A DNA stretch of 48,241 nucleotides, from positions 1-48,241 of the forward strand of contig JAZRAA010000020.1 of NCBI GenBank assembly GCA_045634325.1, in the 5' to 3' direction. The position numbers and the translations under genes are program-made. Below are positions 40,136 through 48,159 of this stretch, one piece after another. Position 1 is the stretch's first letter. Every line of letters starts with the position of its first letter. This DNA is from URNF01 sp045634325 (GTDB lineage Bacteria; Bacillota; Clostridia; Oscillospirales; Acutalibacteraceae). The notes below the pieces were generated by a model. It searched no databases, was not told the DNA's origin, and saw only the letters and a list, made by a program, of their open reading frames with translations.

Positions 40136-41260
40136 ATGTTACAATTTGAAGAATTGCAACTGAAATTAGAAGGCCTGTTGCCCGGCATCCGTGAACTGGA
40201 AGATGCTATCGGCTTGAAACAACTCGAACGCGAAGCGGATGAGCTGGACGCTAAAGCCGCCGCACCGGGTTTTTGGGATGATATGGAAGAAGCCCAAAAA
40301 ATCAGCCAACGCACGGCGGGTATTAAAAACAAAATTGAAACATACAAACAACTGCTCGTCGACTATGAGGATGCATTGACCCTCATCGAACTGGCAAACG
40401 AAGCAGAAGACCTTTCCTTGTTGGAGGAATGCGCTACATCGGTGGATGCCATTGAAAAATCTATGGAAAAACAACGTTTGTCCACCTTGTTGAGCGGTGA
40501 ATATGACGGCAAAAACGCCATCATGACCTTCCACGCAGGCGCAGGCGGCACCGAAGCACAAGACTGGGCAGAAATGCTGTATCGTATGTACACCCGTTGG
40601 GCAGAAACACACGGTTTCCAATATAAAATCCTTGATTATCTCGACGGCGACGATGCGGGGCTTAAAAGCGCTTCCATCGAAATCATCGGTGAAAACGCAT
40701 ACGGGTATCTCAAAAGCGAAGCAGGTGTGCACCGTTTGGTGCGCGTCTCCCCCTTTGACGCTTCCGGCAGACGACACACCTCGTTCTCCGCTATTGAAGT
40801 CATTCCCGAACTGGACAATTCGGTGCAAATTGAAATCCGTCCGGAAGACATCAAAATGGACGTATTCCGTTCCTCCGGCGCGGGCGGTCAGCACATCAAC
40901 AAAACCTCTTCCGCCGTGCGCTTGACCCATATTCCCACCGGCATCGTGGTCGCTTGTCAGAATGAACGCAGTCAGTTCCAAAATCGCGACAAAGCGATGG
41001 ATATGTTGCGATCCAAGCTGGTGGAAATCAAAGAACGTGAGCATCTCGACCGCATTGAGGATATCAAAGGCGCTCAAGCGCAAATCGCATGGGGCAGCCA
41101 AATCCGCTCGTATGTCTTCATGCCGTACACCCTTGCAAAAGACCACCGCACCGGCTATGAGATGGGTAACATCCAAGCCGTAATGGATGGTGACCTCGAT
41201 GGTTTCATCAATGCCTATCTCACCGCCGCCAACAGCGGTACACTGGGATACAAAGAATAA
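40136..41260 (+). CDS. prfB: Peptide chain release factor 2
   Basis: A 374-residue class I release factor with the peptidyl-transferase motif GGQ in SSGAGGQHINKTSSAVRLTH (about residue 246) and the RF2 stop-recognition region around SPFDASGRRHTSFS. It ends translation at UGA and UAA. The ATG at 40136 follows AGAAGGA. The frame is continuous: there is no in-frame TGA near codon 25, so the programmed +1 frameshift that autoregulates RF2 in many bacteria is absent. Confidence 0.95.
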   Translation: MLQFEELQLKLEGLLPGIRELEDAIGLKQLEREADELDAKAAAPGFWDDMEEAQKISQRTAGIKNKIETYKQLLVDYEDALTLIELANEAEDLSLLEECATSVDAIEKSMEKQRLSTLLSGEYDGKNAIMTFHAGAGGTEAQDWAEMLYRMYTRWAETHGFQYKILDYLDGDDAGLKSASIEIIGENAYGYLKSEAGVHRLVRVSPFDASGRRHTSFSAIEVIPELDNSVQIEIRPEDIKMDVFRSSGAGGQHINKTSSAVRLTHIPTGIVVACQNERSQFQNRDKAMDMLRSKLVEIKEREHLDRIEDIKGAQAQIAWGSQIRSYVFMPYTLAKDHRTGYEMGNIQAVMDGDLDGFINAYLTAANSGTLGYKE

Positions 41261-41262
41261 AT

Positions 41263-41300
41263 AAAAAAAGCAGATACCCGCTCGGGTATCTGCTTTTTTT
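41263..41300 (+). terminator. Terminator of prfB
   Basis: A long A-rich/T-rich stem (41263-41279 with 41284-41300), tight loop, T7 at the end; it lies directly after the stop codon. Confidence 0.92.
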
Positions 41301-41347
41301 GTTGCAATTTTAATTATTCCGAACATCTCCCATATCCGAATAAGTGC

Positions 41348-41375
41348 ACAAGCCCGTCCGACGAAACATACAATA
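41348..41375 (+). promoter_or_regulatory. Possible mother-cell (sigma-K/E-like) promoter
   Basis: CATACAATA (41367-41375) matches CATANNNTA, the known -10 of sigma-E and sigma-K, with ACA (41348-41350) 16 bases upstream as in sigma-K promoters. The best sigma-A reading (GCACAA-17-TACAAT) is poor. Tentative. Confidence 0.35.
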
Positions 41376-41398
41376 TAAAGGAAAAGGAGGTGAATACT

Positions 41399-41809
41399 AT
41401 GGGTTTTTGTTGTTGTGATTCCAGACGAAGCTGTACGGTTCTTGCAGTGGTAGCAAGTGTTATCGTCGGCGTTATAACCGCCTTTTTACGTGTAACCGCT
41501 GTCATCACGCTTACCCCCGCATTCTTATGGGTAACCTTTGGCATCGGTGTTGCAACCCTGCTCACCAGCTTATTGGCTACCGCTTTTAATCACCGAGAAA
41601 GAAACGGGTGTTGTCTGTGCCGCACTTTAACCGCACAACTTCTCGGCGCGCTGGGGACGATTTTATTCTCTGTCATCCTGCTGGCAATTACCTTCCCCGC
41701 TACCAGCATCATCGGTGCTGTTTTCGCCGGTATATTACTGTTTTTCTTGACGCTGGATTTGACCGGCACGGCTTGTGTGATAAAATGTTTGGCAAATTGT
41801 GAAGAATAA
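41399..41809 (+). CDS. Cysteine-rich four-helix membrane protein, uncharacterised
   Basis: A 136-residue protein that is not recognised. It starts MGFCCCDSRRSC and has four likely membrane segments (about 14-34, 38-62, 78-98, 100-122). Cysteines cluster in three places: the N-terminus (4-6, 12), the central loop (GCCLC) and the C-terminus (ACVIKCLANC), ten in all. With both ends and the central loop on one side, all clusters would face the same compartment and could bind metal. The ATG at 41399 has AAGGAGG eight bases upstream; a GTG nine bases earlier overlaps that site. Single gene. Confidence 0.75.
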   Translation: MGFCCCDSRRSCTVLAVVASVIVGVITAFLRVTAVITLTPAFLWVTFGIGVATLLTSLLATAFNHRERNGCCLCRTLTAQLLGALGTILFSVILLAITFPATSIIGAVFAGILLFFLTLDLTGTACVIKCLANCEE

Positions 41810-41833
41810 AACACACCATGTGTAAAAAAAAAA

Positions 41834-41865
41834 AAGAAAAGCACCCCAATTGGGGTGCTTTTCTT
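41834..41865. terminator. Bidirectional terminator between the Cys-rich gene and tRNA-Ser(GGA)
   Basis: A perfect 14-bp stem (41834-41847 with 41852-41865), loop AATT, A- and T-rich ends. Confidence 0.92.
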
Positions 41866-41867
41866 AT

Positions 41868-41958
41868 TGGCGGAGAGAGAGGGATTCGAACCCTCGAACG
41901 GGGTTAACCGTTACACGATTTCCAATCGTGCGCCTTAGGCCAGCTCAGCCATCTCTCC
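41868..41958 (-). tRNA. tRNA-Ser (anticodon GGA)
   Basis: A 91-nt class II tRNA on the minus strand with encoded CCA, discriminator G and acceptor GGAGAGA/TCTCTCC. The anticodon stem CACGA/TCGTG holds loop TTGGAAA, anticodon GGA. A long variable arm is present, as in serine tRNAs. Confidence 0.95.
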
Positions 41959-41989
41959 AAAACATATCCATCGTTTAAGACGCCTAGTT

Positions 41990-42018
41990 ATTATAATGAA
42001 AAAGCAAGCACTTGTCAA
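41990..42018 (-). promoter_or_regulatory. SigA-type promoter of tRNA-Ser(GGA)
   Basis: Minus strand perfect TTGACA (42018-42013), 17-base spacer, perfect TATAAT (41995-41990). Confidence 0.92.
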
Positions 42019-42100
42019 TAGTAATTTGAAAATATTTTTGTCGAAAATAATATTTTCCGAGCTCTTTTTAAGAATAGTATGAAAATTTATAATCGGCATC

Positions 42101-42129
42101 TTGACAAAAGTAAAAAAGCATGCTACCAT
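42101..42129 (+). promoter_or_regulatory. SigA-type promoter of the tRNA-Ser(UGA)-tRNA-Ser(GCU) unit
   Basis: Perfect TTGACA (42101-42106), 17-base spacer, TACCAT (42124-42129). Confidence 0.75.
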
Positions 42130-42156
42130 TAACTGCGTTCGAATGAGCGTATGCAC

Positions 42157-42243
42157 GGAGAGGTGTCCGAGCGGTTTATGGAGCTGGTCTTGAAAACCAG
42201 TGACTCGTCAGAGCCAAGGGTTCGAATCCCTTCCTCTCCGCCA
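42157..42243 (+). tRNA. tRNA-Ser (anticodon UGA)
   Basis: An 87-nt class II tRNA with acceptor GGAGAGG/CCTCTCC, discriminator G, encoded CCA. Loop CTTGAAA in a CTGGT/ACCAG stem gives anticodon TGA. Variable arm is long. Confidence 0.95.
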
Positions 42244-42305
42244 TCTCTCATTTCAGAATTTGATAGGTTTGAATGGCTGCCCACCGCATCCGTTCTGCTA
42301 TATTT

Positions 42306-42396
42306 GGAGAAGTACTCAAGTTGGTGACGAGGCGCCCCTGCTAAGGGCGTAGGTCGGGTAACCGGCGCGAGGGTTCGAGTCCCTCCTTCTCCGCCA
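42306..42396 (+). tRNA. tRNA-Ser (anticodon GCU)
   Basis: A 91-nt class II tRNA with acceptor GGAGAAG/CTTCTCC, discriminator G, encoded CCA. Loop CTGCTAA in a CGCCC/GGGCG stem gives anticodon GCT. No separate promoter was seen; it is probably co-transcribed with tRNA-Ser(UGA) 62 bases upstream. Confidence 0.95.
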
Positions 42397-42432
42397 AAAG
42401 TCCTCGTGCTGAAAAGTACGAGGACTTTTCTT
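42396..42432 (+). terminator. Terminator of the serine tRNA unit
   Basis: AAAAGTCCTCGT (42396-42407) pairs with ACGAGGACTTTT (42418-42429), a 12-bp stem ending in T residues. Confidence 0.9.
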
Positions 42433-42453
42433 ATTATACATGCCAAATAACGG

Positions 42454-42483
42454 TTGCAACCACATACACACATATGGTATACT
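42454..42483 (+). promoter_or_regulatory. SigA-type promoter of the SGNH hydrolase gene
   Basis: TTGCAA (42454-42459), 18-base spacer, TATACT (42478-42483). Confidence 0.65.
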
Positions 42484-42516
42484 GTTTATATAATCAATAT
42501 AAAGGAGGATATGACT

Positions 42517-43191
42517 ATGTTTGAACAATTGAAAAAGAATACTGTTTCTGCAGTTAATCAATTAAAAGTTAATGAACGCGTCAGATTTTACAATCCGGAC
42601 GGCAAGGGAATTCGTATATTGATTGCAGGCAATTCTATTACCCTGCATGGCTATAATGAAGACTATTGGAAAGCCGATTGGGGCATGGCGGCATCCGCAC
42701 CCGAAAAAGATTATGTCCATGTGCTGATGGAAAAAGTGCGGACTGTTCATCCCGACGCCGTTTTTTGCGTGTTCCAAATTGCGCCTTGGGAAGTACATTA
42801 TAAAGATTCCGAACTTTCCAACAGTTATTTAAACGACCTTACCGATTACAACCCCGACATCACCGTTGTACGTGTCATTGAGAATTGCCCGCACGATGGT
42901 TTTGACGGCGAAATTTTCAAAAAAGCGTATGATGCTCTCGTAAAAAGAGTATCCGAAAACGGTAAAACCGTTATCACCGACGGCTTTTGGCGTCACCCGG
43001 GCGACCCGCTCATCCGTCAGGTTGCTGAAGAAAACGGCTATGCGTTTGCAACGTTGGGTGATTTGGGCGATGACGAAGCCATGCGTGCTGTCGGTTTGTT
43101 TGAACACGCCGGCGTTGCTGCACACCCCGGCGATGCAGGTATGGCGGCGATTGCCGACCGTATTTTCGAGGCTATGAAACCGTTGTTATAA
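42517..43191 (+). CDS. SGNH/GDSL hydrolase family protein
   Basis: A 224-residue cytosolic protein with the SGNH block I motif IAGNSIT (nucleophile Ser in GNSI, about residue 38) and the C-terminal AAHPGDAGMAAIADRIF block with the catalytic His. The usual Asp three residues before that His (DxxH) is replaced by Val, so catalysis may use a dyad or another acid. Likely an esterase or acyl hydrolase, substrate unknown. ATG 42517 is chosen over 42511 because AAGGAGG spacing is right. Confidence 0.8.
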   Translation: MFEQLKKNTVSAVNQLKVNERVRFYNPDGKGIRILIAGNSITLHGYNEDYWKADWGMAASAPEKDYVHVLMEKVRTVHPDAVFCVFQIAPWEVHYKDSELSNSYLNDLTDYNPDITVVRVIENCPHDGFDGEIFKKAYDALVKRVSENGKTVITDGFWRHPGDPLIRQVAEENGYAFATLGDLGDDEAMRAVGLFEHAGVAAHPGDAGMAAIADRIFEAMKPLL

Positions 43192-43217
43192 TTTTCACGT
43201 TTACACTTATACTACTT

Positions 43218-43256
43218 AAAAACAGCATCTGTTATCACACCACAGATGCTGTTTTT
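43218..43256 (+). terminator. Terminator of the SGNH hydrolase gene
   Basis: A perfect 14-bp stem (43218-43231 with 43243-43256) with T5 at the end. Only about 25 bases separate it from pepD, and no clear pepD promoter follows it, so some readthrough may feed pepD. Confidence 0.9.
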
Positions 43257-43281
43257 CTTGCAAAAAAGGAGTTATATATCC

Positions 43282-44709
43282 ATGCATCAATCAGAAAAAG
43301 TGTTCGATTACTTCAAAGAAATATGCGCCATTCCGCACGGTTCCGGTAACATGGATGGTATCGCCGCATACTGTATGGCTTTTGCACACACACACGGACT
43401 GCGTGCTGTGCGGGATACCGCCAACAACGTGATTATCTATAAAGAGGCAACCAAAGGCTACGAAAAGGCCGACACGGTCATTCTGCAAGGACATCTGGAT
43501 ATGGTATGTCAAAAAACCGCTGACAGTGCCATCGATTTCGAAAAAGACGGATTACAGGTGTACATCGACGGTGATTATCTGCGCGCAAAAGGAACTACCT
43601 TGGGCGCAGATAACGGCATTGCTGTCGCTATGATTCTTGCACTTTTGGAAAGTGACGACGTCCCCCATCCCGCCATAGAAGCTGTATTCACCACCGATGA
43701 AGAAATTGGTATGGTGGGCGCGATGCAACTGGATATGACACTTTTAAAAGGAAAAAAGCTCATCAATTTGGATGCAGAAGAAGACGATACCCTCACCGTT
43801 TCCTGTGCGGGTGGCAGTGAATGCGGCATCCATATGCCCGTCACACGACAACATGTAGAAGGAACAGATTTCATCATTACGTTTACAGGTCTGCAAGGCG
43901 GTCACTCGGGTGTGGAAATCCACAAAGGGCGCACCAACGCCGCAATACTGGCGGGACAGTTCTTAACCGAACTGGAAAAACAATGCCACTTTACACTGAT
44001 TGATGTCAACAGCGGTGACAAAGACAACGCTATCCCCCACACCTGTACTATTCATGTGTGCACTACCCAACCATCCGAACTACAAAAGGCCGCTAACGTG
44101 ATAGCAAGCACATTAAAAGACGAAATCAAACAAACAGAACCGCACTGTTACTTTACTATCAAAGAAAATGCGAGTGGAAAGTTCGAAGGCTTTACAGCAA
44201 AAGACCAAACCCGGTTGCTATATGCGCTTACCCACACACCTAATGGCGTACTCAAAATGAGCGAAGATATCCCCAACTTAGTAGAGACTTCGCTCAATCT
44301 GGGTGTGTTGAAAACAGAAAAAGCGAGCGTTTGTATGCGGTATGCTCTACGCAGTAACGTTGAGAGTGAGCTTACCGTTTTAGAGCAGCAAATGCAATGT
44401 TTCGCTGACAGTGTAGCCTGCGAGGCGACTGTATCGGGACATTATCCGCCGTGGGAATATGCTAAGCAATCGCCTTTGCGGGAGATTTTCATACAATGCT
44501 ATACTGCTCAGCGTGGTGAAAAACCCAAAATCGAAGCGATTCATGCAGGTCTGGAATGCGGTGTGTTTGCCTCTCGGATACAAGGGCTTGACTGCATTGC
44601 ATGCGGGCCCGCTCTGTTTGATGTGCACACCGTCAACGAAAAGCTCAGCATCTCCTCTACCGAGCGTACCTATCAATTGCTGTTGAAAATTTTAGAAAAT
44701 TGCAAATGA
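43282..44709 (+). CDS. pepD: Aminoacyl-histidine dipeptidase (peptidase D)
   Basis: A 475-residue M20-family metallopeptidase that splits Xaa-His and other dipeptides. The metal ligands are visible: GHLDMV (His about 78), GADNGIAVA (Asp about 112), TTDEEIGM (Glu about 144 and 145) and IHAGLECG near the C-terminus. The start at 43282 follows AAAGGAG. It lies just before an OPT oligopeptide transporter, so imported peptides could be processed by it. Confidence 0.93.
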   Translation: MHQSEKVFDYFKEICAIPHGSGNMDGIAAYCMAFAHTHGLRAVRDTANNVIIYKEATKGYEKADTVILQGHLDMVCQKTADSAIDFEKDGLQVYIDGDYLRAKGTTLGADNGIAVAMILALLESDDVPHPAIEAVFTTDEEIGMVGAMQLDMTLLKGKKLINLDAEEDDTLTVSCAGGSECGIHMPVTRQHVEGTDFIITFTGLQGGHSGVEIHKGRTNAAILAGQFLTELEKQCHFTLIDVNSGDKDNAIPHTCTIHVCTTQPSELQKAANVIASTLKDEIKQTEPHCYFTIKENASGKFEGFTAKDQTRLLYALTHTPNGVLKMSEDIPNLVETSLNLGVLKTEKASVCMRYALRSNVESELTVLEQQMQCFADSVACEATVSGHYPPWEYAKQSPLREIFIQCYTAQRGEKPKIEAIHAGLECGVFASRIQGLDCIACGPALFDVHTVNEKLSISSTERTYQLLLKILENCK

Positions 44710-44712
44710 GAT

Positions 44713-44742
44713 TTGCTTTTTTCTATAATAATATGTTATAAT
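44713..44742 (+). promoter_or_regulatory. SigA-type promoter of the OPT-PqqD unit
   Basis: TTGCTT (44713-44718), 18-base spacer, perfect TATAAT (44737-44742), 30 bases before the OPT start codon. Confidence 0.75.
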
Positions 44743-44774
44743 ATTTTATATTATTAATTTTATAGGAGAATCTT

Positions 44775-46682
44775 ATGGAAAACAAAGAATTCAAACCCTA
44801 TATTCCGGCAGAAAAAGTGACGCCGGAAATCACCATTACATCTATCATGATGGGTGTATTGTTAGCGGTTGTATTCGGTGCAGCAAACGCATACCTCGGT
44901 TTGCGCGTCGGCATGACCGTTTCCGCCTCCATCCCCGCAGCAGTCATTGCAATGGGTGTTATCCGTATTATCATGCGGAAAAACTCTATTTTGGAAAGCA
45001 ACATCGTGCAAACCATCGGTTCTGCCGGTGAATCCCTGGCGGCAGGTGCCATCTTCACTCTCCCCGCCTTATTCTTATGGGCGGCTGACGGAAAAACGGA
45101 CAAGCCCGGTTTGCTCGAAATCACTTTGATTGCCCTCATCGGCGGTCTGCTGGGTGTTTTCTTCATGGTACCGTTGCGCAATGCTCTGATTGTGAAAGAA
45201 CACGGCACTCTGCCCTATCCCGAAGGAACGGCTTGTGCTGAGGTGTTACTTGCCGGCGAAGAAGGCGGTGCTAACGCATCCACCGTTTTTGCAGGCATGG
45301 GTTTTGCCGCCTTGTTCAAGTTCATCATCGATGGCTTGAAATTGGTTTCCAGCGAAATCTCTGTTCGTTTCAAAGGTTTTGCAGGTGAAATCGGCAGCCA
45401 AATCTATCCCGCTGTTATGAGCGTTGGTTTCATCTGCGGCGCGCGTATCTCCTCCTACATGTTTGCAGGTGGTGTGCTCAGTTGGATGGTGCTCATTCCG
45501 TTAATGGTATTATTCGGTAACAACATCATTATCTACCCCGGTACCGAAGCTATCGGCGACATCTACGCTGCCGGCGGTGCTTCTGCTATTTGGAGTACGT
45601 ATATCCGTTACATCGGTGCAGGCGCACTTGCGGCGGGCGGTATCATCAGCTTGATTAAATCCTTGCCGCTTATCGTTAAGACCTTCAGCGGTGCAATGAA
45701 AAGCATGGCAGGCGGCACGACCACAGGCAACGCACGTACCGAAAAAGATATCAACATCAAAGTGGTGCTCATCTGCATTGCCATCCTCACCCTCTTGGTA
45801 TGGTTGATACCGGCAATCCCGGTTTCCTTGATTGGAGCTATCATCATCGTGGCATTCGGTTTCTTCTTTGCAACCGTATCGTCTCGCATGGTTGGTTTGG
45901 TCGGCAGCAGTAATAACCCTGTTTCCGGCATGGCAATTGCGACCTTGTTGATTGCAACTGTTATCCTAAAACTCACCGGGGCATCCGGCGTCGCAGGTAT
46001 GTGCAGTGCTATTGCTATCGGTTCGGTCATTTGCATTGTTTCCGCTATCGCAGGTGACACTTCCCAAGACTTGAAAACCGGTTATCTGCTCGGTGCTACA
46101 CCTCGCAAACAACAAATCGGTGAAATTATCGGTGTTGTTGCCTCTGCGCTGGCCATCGGCGGTACCTTATACTTGTTGGATGCCGCTTGGGGCTTTGGTT
46201 CCGACCAACTCGGCGCTCCGCAGGCGACCCTAATGAAACTGATTGTCGAAGGCGTTATGGGTGGCAATCTGCCGTGGGGACTGGTTATCATCGGTGTTTG
46301 CATCGCTTTGGTAATCGAGCTCATCGGTATCCCTGTTTTGCCGTTTGCTATCGGCATTTACCTACCGGTACAACTCAATGCTTGCATTATGGTGGGTGGC
46401 CTTGTCCGTCTCGCTCTTGATAAACTCAAACGCAACGACGACGAGAAAAAAGGTATCGTCAACGACGGTATCCTATTCTGCTCCGGTATGATTGCCGGCG
46501 AAGGCTTGGTGGGTATTCTGCTCGCTTTGCTCGCTGTATTTGGTTTGGATTCCGTACTGGACTTGTCTGCTCGTTTGGGTATTCCCGCTATCGTCTCTGA
46601 TATCGGCGGTATCGTATTGTTTGCTATCACCATTTTCACCGTACTGAAATTCTCCTTGTGGAAAAAACGTGGTGCGAAATGA
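44775..46682 (+). CDS. OPT family oligopeptide transporter
   Basis: A 635-residue protein with about 15 membrane segments and the OPT family blocks GAANAYLGLRVGMTVSASIPA, LPYPEGTACAEVLLAGEEGG and SMAGGTTTGNARTEKD. OPT proteins are proton-coupled importers of peptides or metal chelates. AGGAG precedes the ATG. Its stop codon overlaps the start of a PqqD-like gene (ATGA), which indicates tight coupling. The substrate is unknown, and the bacterial branch is distinct from plant YSL proteins. Confidence 0.93.
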   Translation: MENKEFKPYIPAEKVTPEITITSIMMGVLLAVVFGAANAYLGLRVGMTVSASIPAAVIAMGVIRIIMRKNSILESNIVQTIGSAGESLAAGAIFTLPALFLWAADGKTDKPGLLEITLIALIGGLLGVFFMVPLRNALIVKEHGTLPYPEGTACAEVLLAGEEGGANASTVFAGMGFAALFKFIIDGLKLVSSEISVRFKGFAGEIGSQIYPAVMSVGFICGARISSYMFAGGVLSWMVLIPLMVLFGNNIIIYPGTEAIGDIYAAGGASAIWSTYIRYIGAGALAAGGIISLIKSLPLIVKTFSGAMKSMAGGTTTGNARTEKDINIKVVLICIAILTLLVWLIPAIPVSLIGAIIIVAFGFFFATVSSRMVGLVGSSNNPVSGMAIATLLIATVILKLTGASGVAGMCSAIAIGSVICIVSAIAGDTSQDLKTGYLLGATPRKQQIGEIIGVVASALAIGGTLYLLDAAWGFGSDQLGAPQATLMKLIVEGVMGGNLPWGLVIIGVCIALVIELIGIPVLPFAIGIYLPVQLNACIMVGGLVRLALDKLKRNDDEKKGIVNDGILFCSGMIAGEGLVGILLALLAVFGLDSVLDLSARLGIPAIVSDIGGIVLFAITIFTVLKFSLWKKRGAK

Positions 46683-47029
46683 AAAAGAAACAAGTTGAAA
46701 CAGAAAACTTCTTAGATAAAAAGCCGCTACGACATCCCGATTTGCAATGGGAAACTGACCAAAACGGTCTGGTAACATTGGCGATTGAAAACAAAGGCGT
46801 TTTCAATCGCATCGCCCAAAAAATATTTAAGAAGCCAAAAATCAGTTACGTTCATTTGGACGAGATGGGTAGTTTCATTTGGCCGTTGTTAAACGGTGAA
46901 AAGGACATTACGGCACTGGGCGAGCCGGTGGACGCACATTTCGGCGAAAAAGCATATCCGTTGTATGAACGACTTGTCAAATACCTGAAAATATTAGAAA
47001 GCTATCACTTTATAGTATGGAACGAATAA
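46679..47029 (+). CDS. PqqD-like (RiPP recognition element fold) protein
   Basis: A 116-residue protein with the PqqD core YVHLDEMGSFIWPLLNGEKDI near residues 57-77 and a helical end (ERLVKYLKILESYHFIVW). Such winged-helix domains bind leader peptides in RiPP pathways. No radical SAM enzyme or precursor peptide gene is in the window. Overlap with the OPT gene by ATGA suggests it acts with that transporter, possibly as a cytoplasmic peptide-binding partner; this is inference. A terminator follows. Confidence 0.8.
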   Translation: MKKKQVETENFLDKKPLRHPDLQWETDQNGLVTLAIENKGVFNRIAQKIFKKPKISYVHLDEMGSFIWPLLNGEKDITALGEPVDAHFGEKAYPLYERLVKYLKILESYHFIVWNE

Positions 47030-47064
47030 AAAAGTCCCCCGAAAGAATATTCCGGGGGACTTTT
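47030..47064. terminator. Bidirectional terminator after the PqqD-like gene
   Basis: AAAAGTCCCCCG (47030-47041) pairs with CGGGGGACTTTT (47053-47064), a perfect 12-bp stem between convergent genes. Confidence 0.92.
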
Positions 47065-47068
47065 CTTA

Positions 47069-47419
47069 TTATTTTAATTGCTCGTGCCATTCGGTTTCTT
47101 TAAAACCTACGAGAACAAAACCCTCGCCAATAAGCAACGGACGTTTAACAAGCATACCATCGGTTGCCAGCAAAGACAGCATCTCGTCATCACACATACT
47201 CGGTAATTTATCTTTTAAAGCGAGTGATTTATACAACAAACCACTGGTATTAAAAAAGCGTTTTAAAGGTAATCCGCTTTTTTGATACCACTGTTCTAAT
47301 TCAGTTTTAGAGGGGTTTTCCAAGCGAATATCACGCAACTGATAAGCAATCCCATTTGCATCCAACCAGTTTTGCGCTTTTTGGCAGGTGGTACATTTGG
47401 GATAACAAACAAATAGCAT
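47069..47419 (-). CDS. ArsC/Spx-like thioredoxin-fold protein
   Basis: A 116-residue protein of the arsenate reductase-related family (YffB/YusI type) with CTTC in YPKCTTCQKAQNWL (residues about 9-12), RDIRLENPSKTEL, and the conserved RP in VKRPLLIGEG. Members are redox proteins with uncertain roles; Spx itself regulates RNA polymerase but lacks some features seen here. AAGGAGAG precedes the ATG at 47419. It follows the nitroreductase gene by 13 bases. Confidence 0.88.
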   Translation of the reverse strand: MLFVCYPKCTTCQKAQNWLDANGIAYQLRDIRLENPSKTELEQWYQKSGLPLKRFFNTSGLLYKSLALKDKLPSMCDDEMLSLLATDGMLVKRPLLIGEGFVLVGFKETEWHEQLK

Positions 47420-47432
47420 CCTATTCTCTCCT

Positions 47433-47957
47433 TTACAGAATCGTAACCAATTCTTCCATGGTTTTGCGCTTCTTAGGACGTACACTTTCTTCGGCAGAAT
47501 AACCGAGCGTTATAATCAAGCGCACCTTGTCCTCAATGCCACATAATGCCTGTATTTTATCGCTGTCCAGCCAACCAAGAATGCAGCTGCCTAGTCCCTG
47601 TACAGTGGCTTCTGCGGTCATATAAGCGGCTGCAATACCAATATCCATTGAGCGATAATCGTTATCTTTGATTTTAGCGCCCAGAGCAGCCGTTTTGACG
47701 TAAGGCTGTTCGGATATGATGATAAGTACAGGCGCTTGGTCTGCAAAGTTGTTGATACCCATGCTTTTGGTGGTGAGCGCAACTTCCTTTGCTAATTCGC
47801 CTCTACACACTGTAAAGTGGTAGGGCTGTCCATTACAAGCAGACGGCGATAAACGTCCCGCCTCCAAGATAGCCTGTATTTTTTCGTCTTCAACAGGTCT
47901 ATCTGTATCATATTTACGACACGAATGGCGTAAATCTACTATTTCCGAAAAATTCAT
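47433..47957 (-). CDS. Nitroreductase family protein
   Basis: A 174-residue FMN-binding nitroreductase. Features are the N-terminal RHSCRKYDTDRPV (FMN phosphate contacts), AGRLSPSACNGQPYHF near residue 35, and GLGSCILGWLD near 130. It would reduce nitro or quinone compounds with NAD(P)H; the natural substrate is unknown. GGAGG precedes the ATG at 47957. First gene of a two-gene redox unit with the ArsC-like protein. Confidence 0.92.
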   Translation of the reverse strand: MNFSEIVDLRHSCRKYDTDRPVEDEKIQAILEAGRLSPSACNGQPYHFTVCRGELAKEVALTTKSMGINNFADQAPVLIIISEQPYVKTAALGAKIKDNDYRSMDIGIAAAYMTAEATVQGLGSCILGWLDSDKIQALCGIEDKVRLIITLGYSAEESVRPKKRKTMEELVTIL

Positions 47958-47987
47958 GGAAATACCTCCAAGTTTTATGATGGTTAC

Positions 47988-48016
47988 AGTATAGCACATT
48001 CCATAACATACTGCAA
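47988..48016 (-). promoter_or_regulatory. SigA-type promoter of the nitroreductase unit
   Basis: Minus strand TTGCAG (48016-48011), 17-base spacer, TATACT (47993-47988). Confidence 0.75.
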
Positions 48017-48022
48017 CAAAAG

Positions 48023-48049
48023 AAAAAAGCCGCACGTTGTGCGGCTTTT
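48023..48049 (-). terminator. Terminator of the rRNA operon
   Basis: GCCGCAC (48029-48035) pairs with GTGCGGC (48039-48045), extended by A/T pairs, and is followed on the minus strand by a T tract. It lies about 110 bases past the 23S end. Confidence 0.85.
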
Positions 48050-48159
48050 GTTAGTACCAAATACCCTAAGAACTGAATAAAGGAGACGATAAAAATCGAA
48101 GAAAGATGTGATGCATCAACATACACCAAAAACGATTGAACTGATTAGGTAAGTGACGA

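Noticed and set aside
40166..41326. 386-codon minus-strand frame opposite prfB
   Set aside because: It covers the prfB gene and terminator and shows no protein family features; prfB carries the GGQ motif and family alignment.
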